DNA of 64,000 nt from NCBI RefSeq assembly GCF_025145285.1, contig NZ_CP102251.1, forward strand, positions 3,038,001 to 3,102,000. The letters are read 5' to 3'. Below the pieces are notes generated by a model. It was not told the origin of the DNA. It searched no databases and saw nothing but the letters and a program-made list of their open reading frames with translations. A program made the position numbers and the translations under genes. The first letter of the stretch is position 1. Each line of letters opens with the position of its first letter. This DNA is from Alistipes onderdonkii. Its GTDB lineage: Bacteria; Bacteroidota; Bacteroidia; Bacteroidales; Rikenellaceae. Positions 1 through 7,264 of the stretch are shown here, piece by piece.

Positions 1-1
1 C

Positions 2-319
2 GACAAACATCCCAATGCCGTGAAGTTCAACTTCACCTTTGCCGATTGTACGGGCATCGAGTCCGTACCCGTCTCCCTGTTCGACAACTGCCGCAAGGCC
101 ACGGCGTTCACCCAGACTTTCCGGGCATGTTCGGCCTGGCAGGGCGAATCGCCCTATACGCTGGTCGACGGGACGAAGGTGCATCTCTACGAGCGCTCCA
201 AATACCCCGATGCCTTCGAAAAGGCTCCCTCGTCCAGCACCAACGGGACTTTCAGGGCGTGCACCGGGCTGGCCGATTATGAGAAGATAGCTGCCGATTA
301 TCCCAAGTGGGTGAAATAG
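2..319 (+). CDS. C-terminal end of a BspA-like repeat surface protein (partial)
   Basis: The frame is open from the first bases of the window and stops at TAG 317-319, so about 105 C-terminal residues are visible and the true start lies upstream. It contains a repeat-type segment (FADCTGIESVPVSLFDNCRK, then FRACSAWQGESPY) that resembles the LRR-like 'F.NCT.LT.vP..LFdnc..vt.f..tF..C..L.GesPy' repeats of Bacteroidetes surface proteins. A second copy of the FRACTGL element follows near the C-terminus. Such proteins are usually secreted and surface-anchored; the signal and anchor would lie outside the window. The role is unknown. The assignment rests on repeat style only. Confidence 0.6.
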   Translation, partial: DKHPNAVKFNFTFADCTGIESVPVSLFDNCRKATAFTQTFRACSAWQGESPYTLVDGTKVHLYERSKYPDAFEKAPSSSTNGTFRACTGLADYEKIAADYPKWVK

Positions 320-355
320 CATGGCGGACGGACGGTGGCGCCTGCACAGCCAGAA

Positions 356-386
356 AAGAGCCCCGGAGCATCGCTCCGGGGCTCTT
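356..386. terminator. Bidirectional intrinsic terminator between convergent genes
   Basis: A perfect GC-rich stem (AAGAGCCCCGGAGC pairing with GCTCCGGGGCTCTT) lies between the surface-protein stop at 319 and the prs stop at 407. The run of T/C after each arm fits termination in both directions. Confidence 0.8.
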
Positions 387-406
387 CTTGTAATGGGCTG
401 ATCGCC

Positions 407-1348
407 TTATTTGAAGAATATCGACGAAATCTCCTTGTAGTTGTGCACGCGCTCGATGACGTCGGCGAACATGTCCGCCACCGACAGCACCGTGAACTTG
501 TGCAGGTCTTTGTCGGGGTTGAGCGGAATGGTGTCCGTCACGATCACCTCCTGCAGCGCGCTGTCGTTGATGCGCTCGTAGGCTGGGCCCGACAGCACGG
601 GATGGGTGATGGCGGCGCGAACGCTCTTCGCCCCGCGTGACATGAGCATGTCGGCGGCCATGCAGATCGTGCCTGCCGTGTCGATCATGTCGTCCACGAT
701 CAGGATATTGCGGCCCTCGACCTCGCCGATGGCGGTCATCGTGCCCACGACGTTGGCCTTGGCACGTTCCTTATGCGAAATGATGATCGGCGTGCCGAGC
801 AGCTTGGCATAGGTGTTGGCACGCTTGGCGCCGCCCATGTCGGGCGCCGCGATCGACAGCTCTTCGATGTTGAGGCTTTTGATATAGGGGATGAAGATGC
901 CGCTGGCATAGAGCGCATCGACCGGTACGTCGAAGAAACCCTGTATCTGGTCGGCATGCAAGTCCATCGTCATCACGCGGTCTACGCCTGCGGCCATCAG
1001 CAGGTTGGCTACCAGTTTCGCGCCGATCGGCACCCGGGGCCGGTCTTTCCGATCCTGTCGTGCCCAGCCGAAGTAGGGGATTACGGCCACGACCTTGTAG
1101 GCCGAAGCGCGGCGCGCGGCGTCGATCATCATCAACAGCTCCATCAGGTTATCCGAAGGCGGGAACGTCGACTGGATGATGAATACCGTACACCCGCGGA
1201 TGGACTCGTTGAAGCAGGGCTGGAACTCGCCGTCGCTGAAACGCAGTACTTCCGATTGTCCGAGCGTCGTACCGAAACTCGCCGCGATTTTTTCGGCAAG
1301 GTATTCCGATCCGCGACCCGAGAAAATTTTGATTTTGTGGATAGCCAT
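407..1348 (-). CDS. prs: Ribose-phosphate pyrophosphokinase (PRPP synthetase)
   Basis: This cytosolic enzyme makes PRPP from ribose 5-phosphate and ATP for purine, pyrimidine, His and Trp synthesis. The 313-residue protein has normal family length. Visible motifs are the catalytic flexible region FGWARQDRK (93-101), the metal-binding MDLHADQIQGFF (128-139) and the PRPP-binding loop VDDMIDTAGT (218-227). It has its own promoter box 25 bp upstream and ends at the shared terminator at 356-386. engB lies upstream in the same direction but has a separate promoter. Confidence 0.97.
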   Translation of the reverse strand: MAIHKIKIFSGRGSEYLAEKIAASFGTTLGQSEVLRFSDGEFQPCFNESIRGCTVFIIQSTFPPSDNLMELLMMIDAARRASAYKVVAVIPYFGWARQDRKDRPRVPIGAKLVANLLMAAGVDRVMTMDLHADQIQGFFDVPVDALYASGIFIPYIKSLNIEELSIAAPDMGGAKRANTYAKLLGTPIIISHKERAKANVVGTMTAIGEVEGRNILIVDDMIDTAGTICMAADMLMSRGAKSVRAAITHPVLSGPAYERINDSALQEVIVTDTIPLNPDKDLHKFTVLSVADMFADVIERVHNYKEISSIFFK

Positions 1349-1372
1349 AGGTTACGAGGATTTTTGATGGTG

Positions 1373-1380
1373 CAAAGATA
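1373..1380 (-). promoter_or_regulatory. Bacteroidetes -7 box of prs
   Basis: On the minus strand the sequence reads TATCTTTG, an exact match to the TAnnTTTG consensus, 25 bp before the prs ATG. The -33 element is weak (TTTTTC about 12-20 bp further upstream). Confidence 0.65.
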
Positions 1381-1433
1381 GCATAAGCCGTCGGAAAAAC
1401 GAGCCCTGCGGGCAACCTTTTTTCAACAATCGG

Positions 1434-2027
1434 TTAAACATCGAGGCATTCGCCGATGAAGCCGAGGATCTCCTCGCGTCCCGTACCGCGTTCGCCCGAC
1501 GAGACGAACATCGGCGGCAGTTCCTCCCATTGCTCGCCCAGCGTGGCCTTGTAACGCTCCACGCTCTTGGCGCACTGCGTCCTGGAGAGCTTGTCGGCCT
1601 TGGTGAAGACGATGCCGAACGGAATGCCGTTCATGCCCAGCATCTCGATGAAGCGCAGGTCGATCTTCTGGGGTTCGAGCCGGATGTCCACCAGCACGAA
1701 CAGGAAGTGCATCTTCTCGCATTTGAGCACGTAGTCGGTGATGATCTTGGCGAAATCGCTGCGCATGGCCTTCGACGTACGGGCATAGCCGTAGCCCGGC
1801 AGGTCGACCAGGTACCACGCATTGTCGATCAGGAAGTGGTTGATGAGCCGCGTCTTGCCGGGTGTCCCCGAGACCTTTGCCAGCCCCTGCCGGCCGGTCA
1901 GCATGTTGATGAGCGACGACTTGCCGACGTTGCTGCGCCCGATGAAGGCGATGTCCTTCAGCGAATCCTTCGGAACTTGCGAGATGCGCTCCGAGCTGCA
2001 CCTGAATTCGGCTTTGTGGATCTGCAT
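1434..2027 (-). CDS. engB: Ribosome biogenesis GTPase YihA/EngB (YsxC)
   Basis: This is a small TRAFAC-class GTPase needed for late assembly of the large ribosomal subunit. The 197-residue protein shows the complete G-motif set: G1 GRSNVGKS (30-37), G2 in SGTPGKT (53-59), G3 DLPGYGYA (75-82), G4 TKAD (142-145) and a G5-like SSGERGTG near the C-terminus. Length and motif order are typical of the family. The gene has its own -7 box directly upstream and is followed by prs after an 85-bp gap. Confidence 0.96.
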   Translation of the reverse strand: MQIHKAEFRCSSERISQVPKDSLKDIAFIGRSNVGKSSLINMLTGRQGLAKVSGTPGKTRLINHFLIDNAWYLVDLPGYGYARTSKAMRSDFAKIITDYVLKCEKMHFLFVLVDIRLEPQKIDLRFIEMLGMNGIPFGIVFTKADKLSRTQCAKSVERYKATLGEQWEELPPMFVSSGERGTGREEILGFIGECLDV

Positions 2028-2044
2028 GGTGTTGGAATTTTGTG

Positions 2045-2052
2045 CAAAGATA
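2045..2052 (-). promoter_or_regulatory. Bacteroidetes -7 box of engB
   Basis: The minus strand reads TATCTTTG 18 bp before the engB ATG, giving a very short leader. Confidence 0.65.
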
Positions 2053-2142
2053 GCAATATTTCCGGATACGGCACGGGGGATAGCGCCCGCTGCACTCCGT
2101 CCTGTCGCCTTCCGGTTCGTTTGCCTTCTCCGCGGCTGCCCG

Positions 2143-2916
2143 TTATTTCCCCGGCTGCTTACCCCGTTTCCAGACGAGCGTCACCCACAGCGGACAGTGA
2201 TCCGATGCCGTGGCCGTATGGTCTACGGCGCTTTCCGTGACCGTGGCCGACGTGGGCAGCCCGCGGCCGAGGATGTAGTCGATGCGCACGGCCGGGTTGT
2301 CGGACGGGAACGTCATCCGCGTGGTGTCGGAAAGTATCCGGAAGCCGCCGCCCAGCCCCGCGAGCACCGCCGCGGCATCTCCTGTGTTGAAATCCCCGGC
2401 CAGCAGCACCGGTTTGCGGCATGTATCGGTGGCCTGCAGGATCAGGGGCAGCGATGCGTGCCGGTCTTCGGGCGTGAGCGAAAGGTGGGTGACGCATACC
2501 GTGTAGTCCGGGAATTCCGCCATGAGCAGTACCCGGGCCTCCTCGCGCCCCGGGAGCGGGATGCTGCGTACGGCGAGCGGCTCGGTGCGCGACAGCAACC
2601 CGACGCCGTAGCTTCCGCCCGCGAAGCCGATGGCGCGGCCGAACGTGGCGTGCATACCCGTCATCCGGCCCAGTTCACCGGGGATGTAACGCCCGTCCAC
2701 ACGCAGCGTGGCGCTGTCCAGTTCCTGCAACGCCACCAGGTCGGGCGCTTCGCGCAGGATGACCCGGGCGATGCGGCCGATGTCCTGTATGTTGTCGATG
2801 CCGATGCCGTTGCGGATGTTATAGGACATCAGTTTGAGACGTTCGGGCCGCTGTGTGCAGGCGGCAGCCAGGCCGCAGCAGACGGCCAGCACGAGGGTGC
2901 GTAGGGGTTGTTTCAT
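2143..2916 (-). CDS. Endonuclease/exonuclease/phosphatase-family lipoprotein
   Basis: An EEP-superfamily metal-dependent phosphodiesterase or phosphatase. I chose the ATG at 2916 over the upstream TTG at 2937 because it gives a normal lipoprotein signal (MKQPLRTLVLAVCCGLAAAC) and because the promoter box overlaps the TTG. Conserved motifs are LMSYNIRNG (Asn metal ligand), LVALQELD (Glu), LLAGDFNTGD (Asp-Phe-Asn) and SDHCPLW (the SDH catalytic His motif). The lipobox Cys predicts attachment to the membrane after export. The substrate is unknown; Bacteroidetes paralogues are annotated broadly as EEP proteins. The gene is alone in its transcription unit. Confidence 0.88.
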   Translation of the reverse strand: MKQPLRTLVLAVCCGLAAACTQRPERLKLMSYNIRNGIGIDNIQDIGRIARVILREAPDLVALQELDSATLRVDGRYIPGELGRMTGMHATFGRAIGFAGGSYGVGLLSRTEPLAVRSIPLPGREEARVLLMAEFPDYTVCVTHLSLTPEDRHASLPLILQATDTCRKPVLLAGDFNTGDAAAVLAGLGGGFRILSDTTRMTFPSDNPAVRIDYILGRGLPTSATVTESAVDHTATASDHCPLWVTLVWKRGKQPGK

Positions 2917-2934
2917 GCCGGATGGGGTTTTCCG

Positions 2935-2942
2935 CAAAGGTA
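2935..2942 (-). promoter_or_regulatory. -7 box of the EEP-family gene
   Basis: The minus strand reads TACCTTTG 18 bp before the chosen ATG at 2916. It supports the downstream start. Confidence 0.6.
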
Positions 2943-3045
2943 ATACAACCGCTGTTGAAAGCCAAATAAATCCGACTATGACCGGCTGTGTGTCATGCGG
3001 TTCCGTGACAGGCGCCCTGTGCCGGGCCTCGTAAATTCCTTTCGG

Positions 3046-3077
3046 TTTGGTTTAACGGTGAATTTTTCGTACCTTTT
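3046..3077 (+). promoter_or_regulatory. Promoter of the bile salt hydrolase gene
   Basis: TTTG at 3046-3049 and TACCTTTT at 3070-3077 are separated by 20 bp, the usual Bacteroidetes spacing. The leader to ATG 3116 is about 32 nt. Confidence 0.6.
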
Positions 3078-3115
3078 AGCATCCGATTTGCAGCGACCGA
3101 TATATTTAACTTATC

Positions 3116-4165
3116 ATGCTTATGAAAACTCGACTTCCTATCGTGCTCGGCGCTGCGGCGCTGGCCTTTCTTCCCACCGAATCCCCGGCCTGCACGCGGG
3201 CCGTTTACCTCGGCCCCGAGGGTATGACCGTCACCGGGCGTACCATGGACTGGCGCGAGGATCCGCTCACCAACCTTTACATCTTTCCGCGCGGTACGGC
3301 GCGGCGCGGGGCGAACATAGACAACACGGTGTTCTGGACCTCGAAATACGGCACCCTGTCGGCTGCCGGCTACGACATCGGCATCACCGACGGCATGAAC
3401 GAGGCCGGGCTGGTCGCCAACCTGCTGTTCCTGCCCGAATCCGTCTACGAACGCCCGGGCGATACGCGCCCGGTCATGGGACTGAGCATCTGGACGCAGT
3501 ATGTGCTGGATAATTTCGCTACGGTCGACGAAGCCGTTGCGGAGCTTTCGAAGGAGAAGTTCCGCATCGACGCCCCCGACCTCCCGAACGGTGTCAAGTC
3601 GCGCCTGCACCTGGCCATCTCCGACGCCTCGGGCGACAGCGCCATCTTCGAGTATGTCGACGGCCGCCTGTCGGTGCACCACGGCCGTGAGTACCAGGTG
3701 ATGACCAATTCGCCGTTCTACGACCAGCAGCTCGCAATCCTCGATTACTGGCAGCAGATCGGCGGGCTGACGATGCTTCCCGGCACCAACCGCGCCCCCG
3801 ACCGCTTCGTGCGTGCGTCGTTCTATATCAACGCCGTCGTCAAAAGCGCCGATCCGAAAGTCGCCGTGCCGGCCGTGATGTCCGTAATGCGCAACGTCTC
3901 GGTGCCCTACGGCATCTCGACCCCCGATAAGCCCCATATCGCGTCGACGCGCTGGCGCACGGTCTGCGACCAGAAGAACCGGGTCTACTATTTCGAGCCT
4001 ACGCTGGCGATGGAAACCTTCTGGGTCGACCTTTCGAAGATCGACTTCGGCCAGGGAACGCCCGAACGTGTCCTGAAACTCGTCGGCGGCCGAACCTTCA
4101 CGGGCGATGCCACGGCCGAATTCCGCAGGAGCGACAAGCCGTTCGTCTTCCTGTTCGGGGTGTAA
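3116..4165 (+). CDS. Choloylglycine hydrolase-family bile salt hydrolase
   Basis: This Ntn-hydrolase probably cuts the amide bond of glycine- or taurine-conjugated bile acids in the periplasm. A signal peptide ends TESPA and leaves Cys26 as the new N-terminus; in this family that Cys is the nucleophile. The adjacent GRTMDW gives Arg42 and Asp45, and YQVMTNSP plus the NRAPDRFVR stretch carry the usual Asn and Arg. Overall sequence closely follows the Bacteroides bile salt hydrolases I recall, more than penicillin V acylases. ATG 3122 is an equally possible start, two codons on. A strong hairpin terminator follows. Linear amidase activity on other substrates cannot be excluded. Confidence 0.88.
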   Translation: MLMKTRLPIVLGAAALAFLPTESPACTRAVYLGPEGMTVTGRTMDWREDPLTNLYIFPRGTARRGANIDNTVFWTSKYGTLSAAGYDIGITDGMNEAGLVANLLFLPESVYERPGDTRPVMGLSIWTQYVLDNFATVDEAVAELSKEKFRIDAPDLPNGVKSRLHLAISDASGDSAIFEYVDGRLSVHHGREYQVMTNSPFYDQQLAILDYWQQIGGLTMLPGTNRAPDRFVRASFYINAVVKSADPKVAVPAVMSVMRNVSVPYGISTPDKPHIASTRWRTVCDQKNRVYYFEPTLAMETFWVDLSKIDFGQGTPERVLKLVGGRTFTGDATAEFRRSDKPFVFLFGV

Positions 4166-4190
4166 TTACCGGATTGGTGGAATTATATAC

Positions 4191-4240
4191 GGCAAGCGCC
4201 GGTTCTTCATCCGAGCCCGGCGCTTGCCCGTATTTCTCCT
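4191..4240 (+). terminator. Intrinsic terminator after the bile salt hydrolase gene
   Basis: GGCAAGCGCCGG (4191-4202) pairs perfectly with CCGGCGCTTGCC (4217-4228), followed by a T-rich run to 4240. Confidence 0.8.
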
Positions 4241-4309
4241 TTTCGCCGAGGCCGGGATCCGCGTCATGACATTAGGACGGGCGGCGTGAAATCCGTATGG
4301 AATTTTTCC

Positions 4310-4317
4310 TATCTTTG
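4310..4317 (+). promoter_or_regulatory. -7 box of the interrupted glycosyltransferase gene
   Basis: TATCTTTG matches the TAnnTTTG consensus exactly, 20 bp before ATG 4338. No clear -33 TTTG is seen. Confidence 0.55.
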
Positions 4318-4337
4318 CGGCGATATAAATCTCCGCA

Positions 4338-5206
4338 ATGGAAAATTACTCTCATTTTATCATTACCCGGTTCAACCTGAACCTTTATGCGCAGGATAAA
4401 CACGACCTGCCCACCCGTACGGATCGGTGGCTCGAACACCGGTTCGAGGTCTTCGAGCGTTACTGCCTGCCGTCCGTGGCAGCGCAGACGAGCGGGAATT
4501 TCACCTGGCTCTGTCTTTTCGATGCCGCGACGCCCGAGTCCTGCCGCCGCCGTATCGAAGGCTATAAGGCCCGGTGCCCGCAGTTCGAAGCCGTCTATTA
4601 TACGGCCGCACAGGCGGCCAACCTGACGGAAAATCTCCGCACGACGATTGCAGCGTACGTGTCGTGCGACCGGAAGGGAAGAAAATCCCCCCCCCGAAGC
4701 TGCTGATCACCACTAACTTGGATAACGACGACGCCTTTTCGTCCGATGTCGTCGAACTGCTGCAACGCGAGCTGCGTCCCGCTCCCGGCAAACGGATTTA
4801 CAGCCTGCTGTACGGTTACCAGTATTTCACCGACCGCCGCTTCGCGCTCAAAATGCGCTATACGAACAATCACTTCCTGACCCTCGCCGAGCCGTTCGAT
4901 GCGCATGCCGAAACCATCATTTCCTACCGCCATACCAAGGCCATCCGGCAATTGCCGACCATCTATCTCTCCACCGCCCGCGGAAAATGGCTCGAAATCG
5001 TCCACGAGGACAACGTCAGCAATGATTTTCGCATCAACATCAAAGTCTGGTATATTCCCCTGCTATATGGCCGGTCGTTCGCCGATTTCGGTTTGGGCGG
5101 ATTCCGCCTGTCCTGCGCCCGGCAGTGGGCGGCCACGCTGCTCGTGGTTCCGGCACGCTTTTTTGCCACGGCGGTACGGCGTTTGCGCCGCAAGTGGTCG
5201 AAATAA
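4338..5206 (+). pseudogene. Putative rhamnosyltransferase-like glycosyltransferase, frameshifted at a C9 tract
   Basis: Two frames together make one protein of about 288 residues. The first (ATG 4338) runs MENYSHFIITRFNLN...FTWLCLFD and hits a stop about 10 bp after a run of nine C at 4687-4695. The second frame carries on with KLLITTNLDNDDAF, FTDRRFAL, IVHEDNVS and a basic C-terminus to 5206. The ITTNLDNDD and 'N-F-T-W-L-...-D' motifs fit the putative rhamnosyl transferase family (PF11316 as I recall it). C7 or C10 would restore the frame; so would a -1 ribosomal slip on the C tract. It may be phase-variable, truly broken or a sequencing error. It has an intact promoter, which favours a live gene. 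Confidence 0.75.
4687..4695 (+). repeat. C9 homopolymer inside the glycosyltransferase gene
   Basis: Nine C in a row sit exactly where the two reading frames must be joined. Mononucleotide G/C tracts of this length are typical slipped-strand mutation sites. Confidence 0.9.
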
Positions 5207-5292
5207 CCCTTTCCCGGCCTGAAAAAGCGGCGATGCTTCCGCAAACCACCGGAGGCATCGCCCTGTATTCGACGCGCTATGGCACCGCAGCC

Positions 5293-6891
5293 TTACCGCA
5301 GCCTCGGGTATTTGTTGTTGAAACGGAACCCGACGCCCAGCATCAGGTAGTTCGGGGTCTGGAAATCCTTGAGGCAGTACCCCACATGCACGAACGTATT
5401 GTGTGTGACACCTACCTTGAGCGTCAGCATCTGGTAAAACGACTTGAGGTCTCCTCCCTTGTGCAGTACGTTGAAACCCAGTCCGAAGCCGACCGTGAAA
5501 TAGGGCATCACGAACTCCGCGCGTCCCGAAATTCCCAGTGCGATCTGTTTGTCGAACGAGGGGGTGTGGAACTGGTATCCGGGATCGCCCCCGTCGTAGC
5601 CTACGATGTAGTCTTCGGTGTAGACGTTGGCGCTGCCGTCGTACACGCCGTCCACCGACAGACCCGTGCGGAACTTGTACCCGAAATTATACATCGCCGC
5701 GAAGTTGAACCCCGCCACGCCGTAGGCATCGGGTGCGGCATATTGCTTGTCGCCGACCGCCACGCCCTTGCGGCGCCACGAGCCGAACAGCACGAGGTCG
5801 TAGCTCAGATGGCGGGGAAAGGGTGTTGCGAGCAGCCGTGCCCGTGGCCGCGAGAGCGGGTTGTCGACCCTTCCGAAACTGTATACGAGCCCGAGTTTCA
5901 TGCCGATCGAGTTGAGTCCCGCGTTGGGGAATTTGGTGTTGCCGTTCGAAAAGTGGGTCATCGAAAGGCCCGTGGTGAGTTCCAACCGCTGCGTGAGCAG
6001 CCAGTTGAGGTAGAAATCGACGTTGAGGTAGGCGTTGACCCTCGACCCCATCATGATGTTGGCGCGGTTGTAGTTCGTGTCGTAGGGTTTCCATCCGAAC
6101 GACAGGCCGAAATTCCACTCGTAGTTGAACGATACCAGCGGGCTGATGCGTGCGATGCGCGCGCCCTGGAAGAGGTAGACGGCAACCGGGTTGCCCAGCT
6201 CCCCGCGGTTGCCGAAGCTGTAATAGGAGACCCCGATCCCCTGGTATACGCCGCCGTAGATACAGTCGGGGCGCGACCCGGGGCGGAAACGGAACGAATA
6301 ACGCAGGTGGGCGGCCAGCGAGCGCTGGATCGGTTCGCCCGCCATGTTGGCCCCTGCCAGAAAGATGTTCGTCGGGGGAATGTACTCCGGGCGGAATTCC
6401 GCGCCGATGCTGTGGACGAGCCTCCGCCTGCGGCCGGTCGTGTCCGCGGAGAAGGAGGACAATAGCGGGGTAGTGGCTGAGGCTTGTTTCTTCGTCTGAT
6501 CCAGGGCGGCCCGGTATCCGGCGGCATAGCCGTTACGGTAGCCCGTATCGTAGCCCGTCCGGTAGGCGGATGCGCGGCGGCGTGCCGCTCCCCGGGACAC
6601 GGTGTCGGCCGCAGCCCTGCGCGCCATGCCCGTCGTATCCGGCTCCATGCTGCGGGACGTGCCGTCCCCGGCGTTCCCGGCGCTCGCGGCATCCTTTGTG
6701 CGTTTTGCGCGCTCGGCGTTTCCGACATCCCCGGCGCTCGCGGCATCCCGGTGCGCCGGTGCGTTTTGCCGCGGGGCGCCGTCCGCCCGGGCGGGTACGG
6801 GCTCCGCGGCGGTCGCCTCCGCCGACAAGAAGAGCAGGCACCCCGCAAAGAGCCCTGCCGTCCTCCGTATGATATGTCGCATTCTCTCCAA
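5293..6891 (-). CDS. PagL-like acyloxyacyl hydrolase-family outer-membrane beta-barrel
   Basis: A signal peptide (ending EATAA) is followed by an Ala/Arg/Gly-rich linker of about 130 residues and then a beta-barrel domain rich in alternating aromatic/polar strands, ending NNKYPRLR. The segment LSMTHFSNGNTKFPNAGLNS carries H313-x-S315, matching the catalytic His-x-Ser of lipid A 3-O-deacylases such as PagL; family members call for removal of a lipid A acyl chain in the outer membrane. The linker is unusual: it holds a degenerate duplication (DAASAGDVGNAERAKR, then DAASAGNAGD) and a GY repeat (YRTGYDTGYRNGYAAGYRA). The protein is about twice PagL length, in part because the barrel region is long. 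ATG 6882 is an alternative start. Activity is inferred from the motif. Confidence 0.72.
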   Translation of the reverse strand: MERMRHIIRRTAGLFAGCLLFLSAEATAAEPVPARADGAPRQNAPAHRDAASAGDVGNAERAKRTKDAASAGNAGDGTSRSMEPDTTGMARRAAADTVSRGAARRRASAYRTGYDTGYRNGYAAGYRAALDQTKKQASATTPLLSSFSADTTGRRRRLVHSIGAEFRPEYIPPTNIFLAGANMAGEPIQRSLAAHLRYSFRFRPGSRPDCIYGGVYQGIGVSYYSFGNRGELGNPVAVYLFQGARIARISPLVSFNYEWNFGLSFGWKPYDTNYNRANIMMGSRVNAYLNVDFYLNWLLTQRLELTTGLSMTHFSNGNTKFPNAGLNSIGMKLGLVYSFGRVDNPLSRPRARLLATPFPRHLSYDLVLFGSWRRKGVAVGDKQYAAPDAYGVAGFNFAAMYNFGYKFRTGLSVDGVYDGSANVYTEDYIVGYDGGDPGYQFHTPSFDKQIALGISGRAEFVMPYFTVGFGLGFNVLHKGGDLKSFYQMLTLKVGVTHNTFVHVGYCLKDFQTPNYLMLGVGFRFNNKYPRLR

Positions 6892-6909
6892 TCGCGGTAT
6901 TTTGACCGC

Positions 6910-6939
6910 ACAAGTTACGAATTTTTACGCGAGTGCAAA
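6910..6939 (-). promoter_or_regulatory. Probable promoter of the PagL-like gene
   Basis: On the minus strand TTTG (6936-6939) and TAACTTGT (6910-6917) are 18 bp apart, about 20 bp before ATG 6891. Confidence 0.4.
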
Positions 6940-7095
6940 GCGTTGATCCGAAAAAATACCCCGCAGGTATTCTGTTTCGTCGTTTCCGCTTTCCGGTTTC
7001 GTCGGTTTTGGTTTCTCCGTCCGGTTGTCCCCGCCCTGCTGAATTTGCTGTTCCGGGCTTTTCGTCCCGTTGTCCCGCCCTGCAAATCGCTGTTT

Positions 7096-7127
7096 TTTGG
7101 ATATTCCCGGAATTGTACCTACCTTTG
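7096..7127 (+). promoter_or_regulatory. Promoter of the ABC-F gene
   Basis: TTTG (7096-7099), a 20-bp spacer and TACCTTTG (7120-7127) match the Bacteroidetes promoter consensus fully. It lies about 140 bp before the ABC-F start, leaving a long leader. The rest of 6940-7095 shows nothing I can interpret. Confidence 0.75.
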
Positions 7128-7149
7128 TCCGAAATCAATATCCGCTCCG

Positions 7150-7167
7150 ATGAGAATGAACGATTAA
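7150..7167 (+). CDS. Putative leader peptide 1 (MRMND)
   Basis: ATG AGA ATG AAC GAT TAA is the first ORF in the ABC-F leader, about 16 nt after the predicted transcription start. Its stop overlaps the ATG of the next mini-ORF (TAATG). Very short upstream ORFs are used for ribosome-stalling control of several antibiotic-resistance ABC-F and Erm genes. Translation is not proven. Confidence 0.35.
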   Translation: MRMND

Positions 7168-7255
7168 TGAGGTCGGTTCCATTAAACCGACACCGTGTGA
7201 AAAACATCAGGTCTCAGGTTTAACAGGCCTTTCCCGAAGGCCGCCATTAATCGTT
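7159..7255 (+). promoter_or_regulatory. Structured leader with long-range stem upstream of ABC-F
   Basis: ACGATTAATG (7160-7169, covering the stop of leader ORF 1 and the start of ORF 2) is perfectly complementary to CATTAATCGT (7245-7254), just 10 nt before the ABC-F start codon. Between them are hairpins GTCGGTT...AACCGAC and GGCCTT...AAGGCC. A ribosome on either mini-ORF would open the outer stem, so this could be an attenuator that senses stalled ribosomes. The mechanism is inference. Confidence 0.45.
7167..7223 (+). CDS. Putative leader peptide 2 (18 codons)
   Basis: This mini-ORF starts inside the stop codon of leader peptide 1 and encodes a basic peptide, MRSVPLNRHRVKNIRSQV. It ends 41 nt before the ABC-F ATG. 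A hairpin (GTCGGTT/AACCGAC) lies inside it. Translational coupling to the first ORF is likely if either is translated. Confidence 0.35.
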   Translation: MRSVPLNRHRVKNIRSQV

Positions 7256-7264
7256 TTAATCCAT

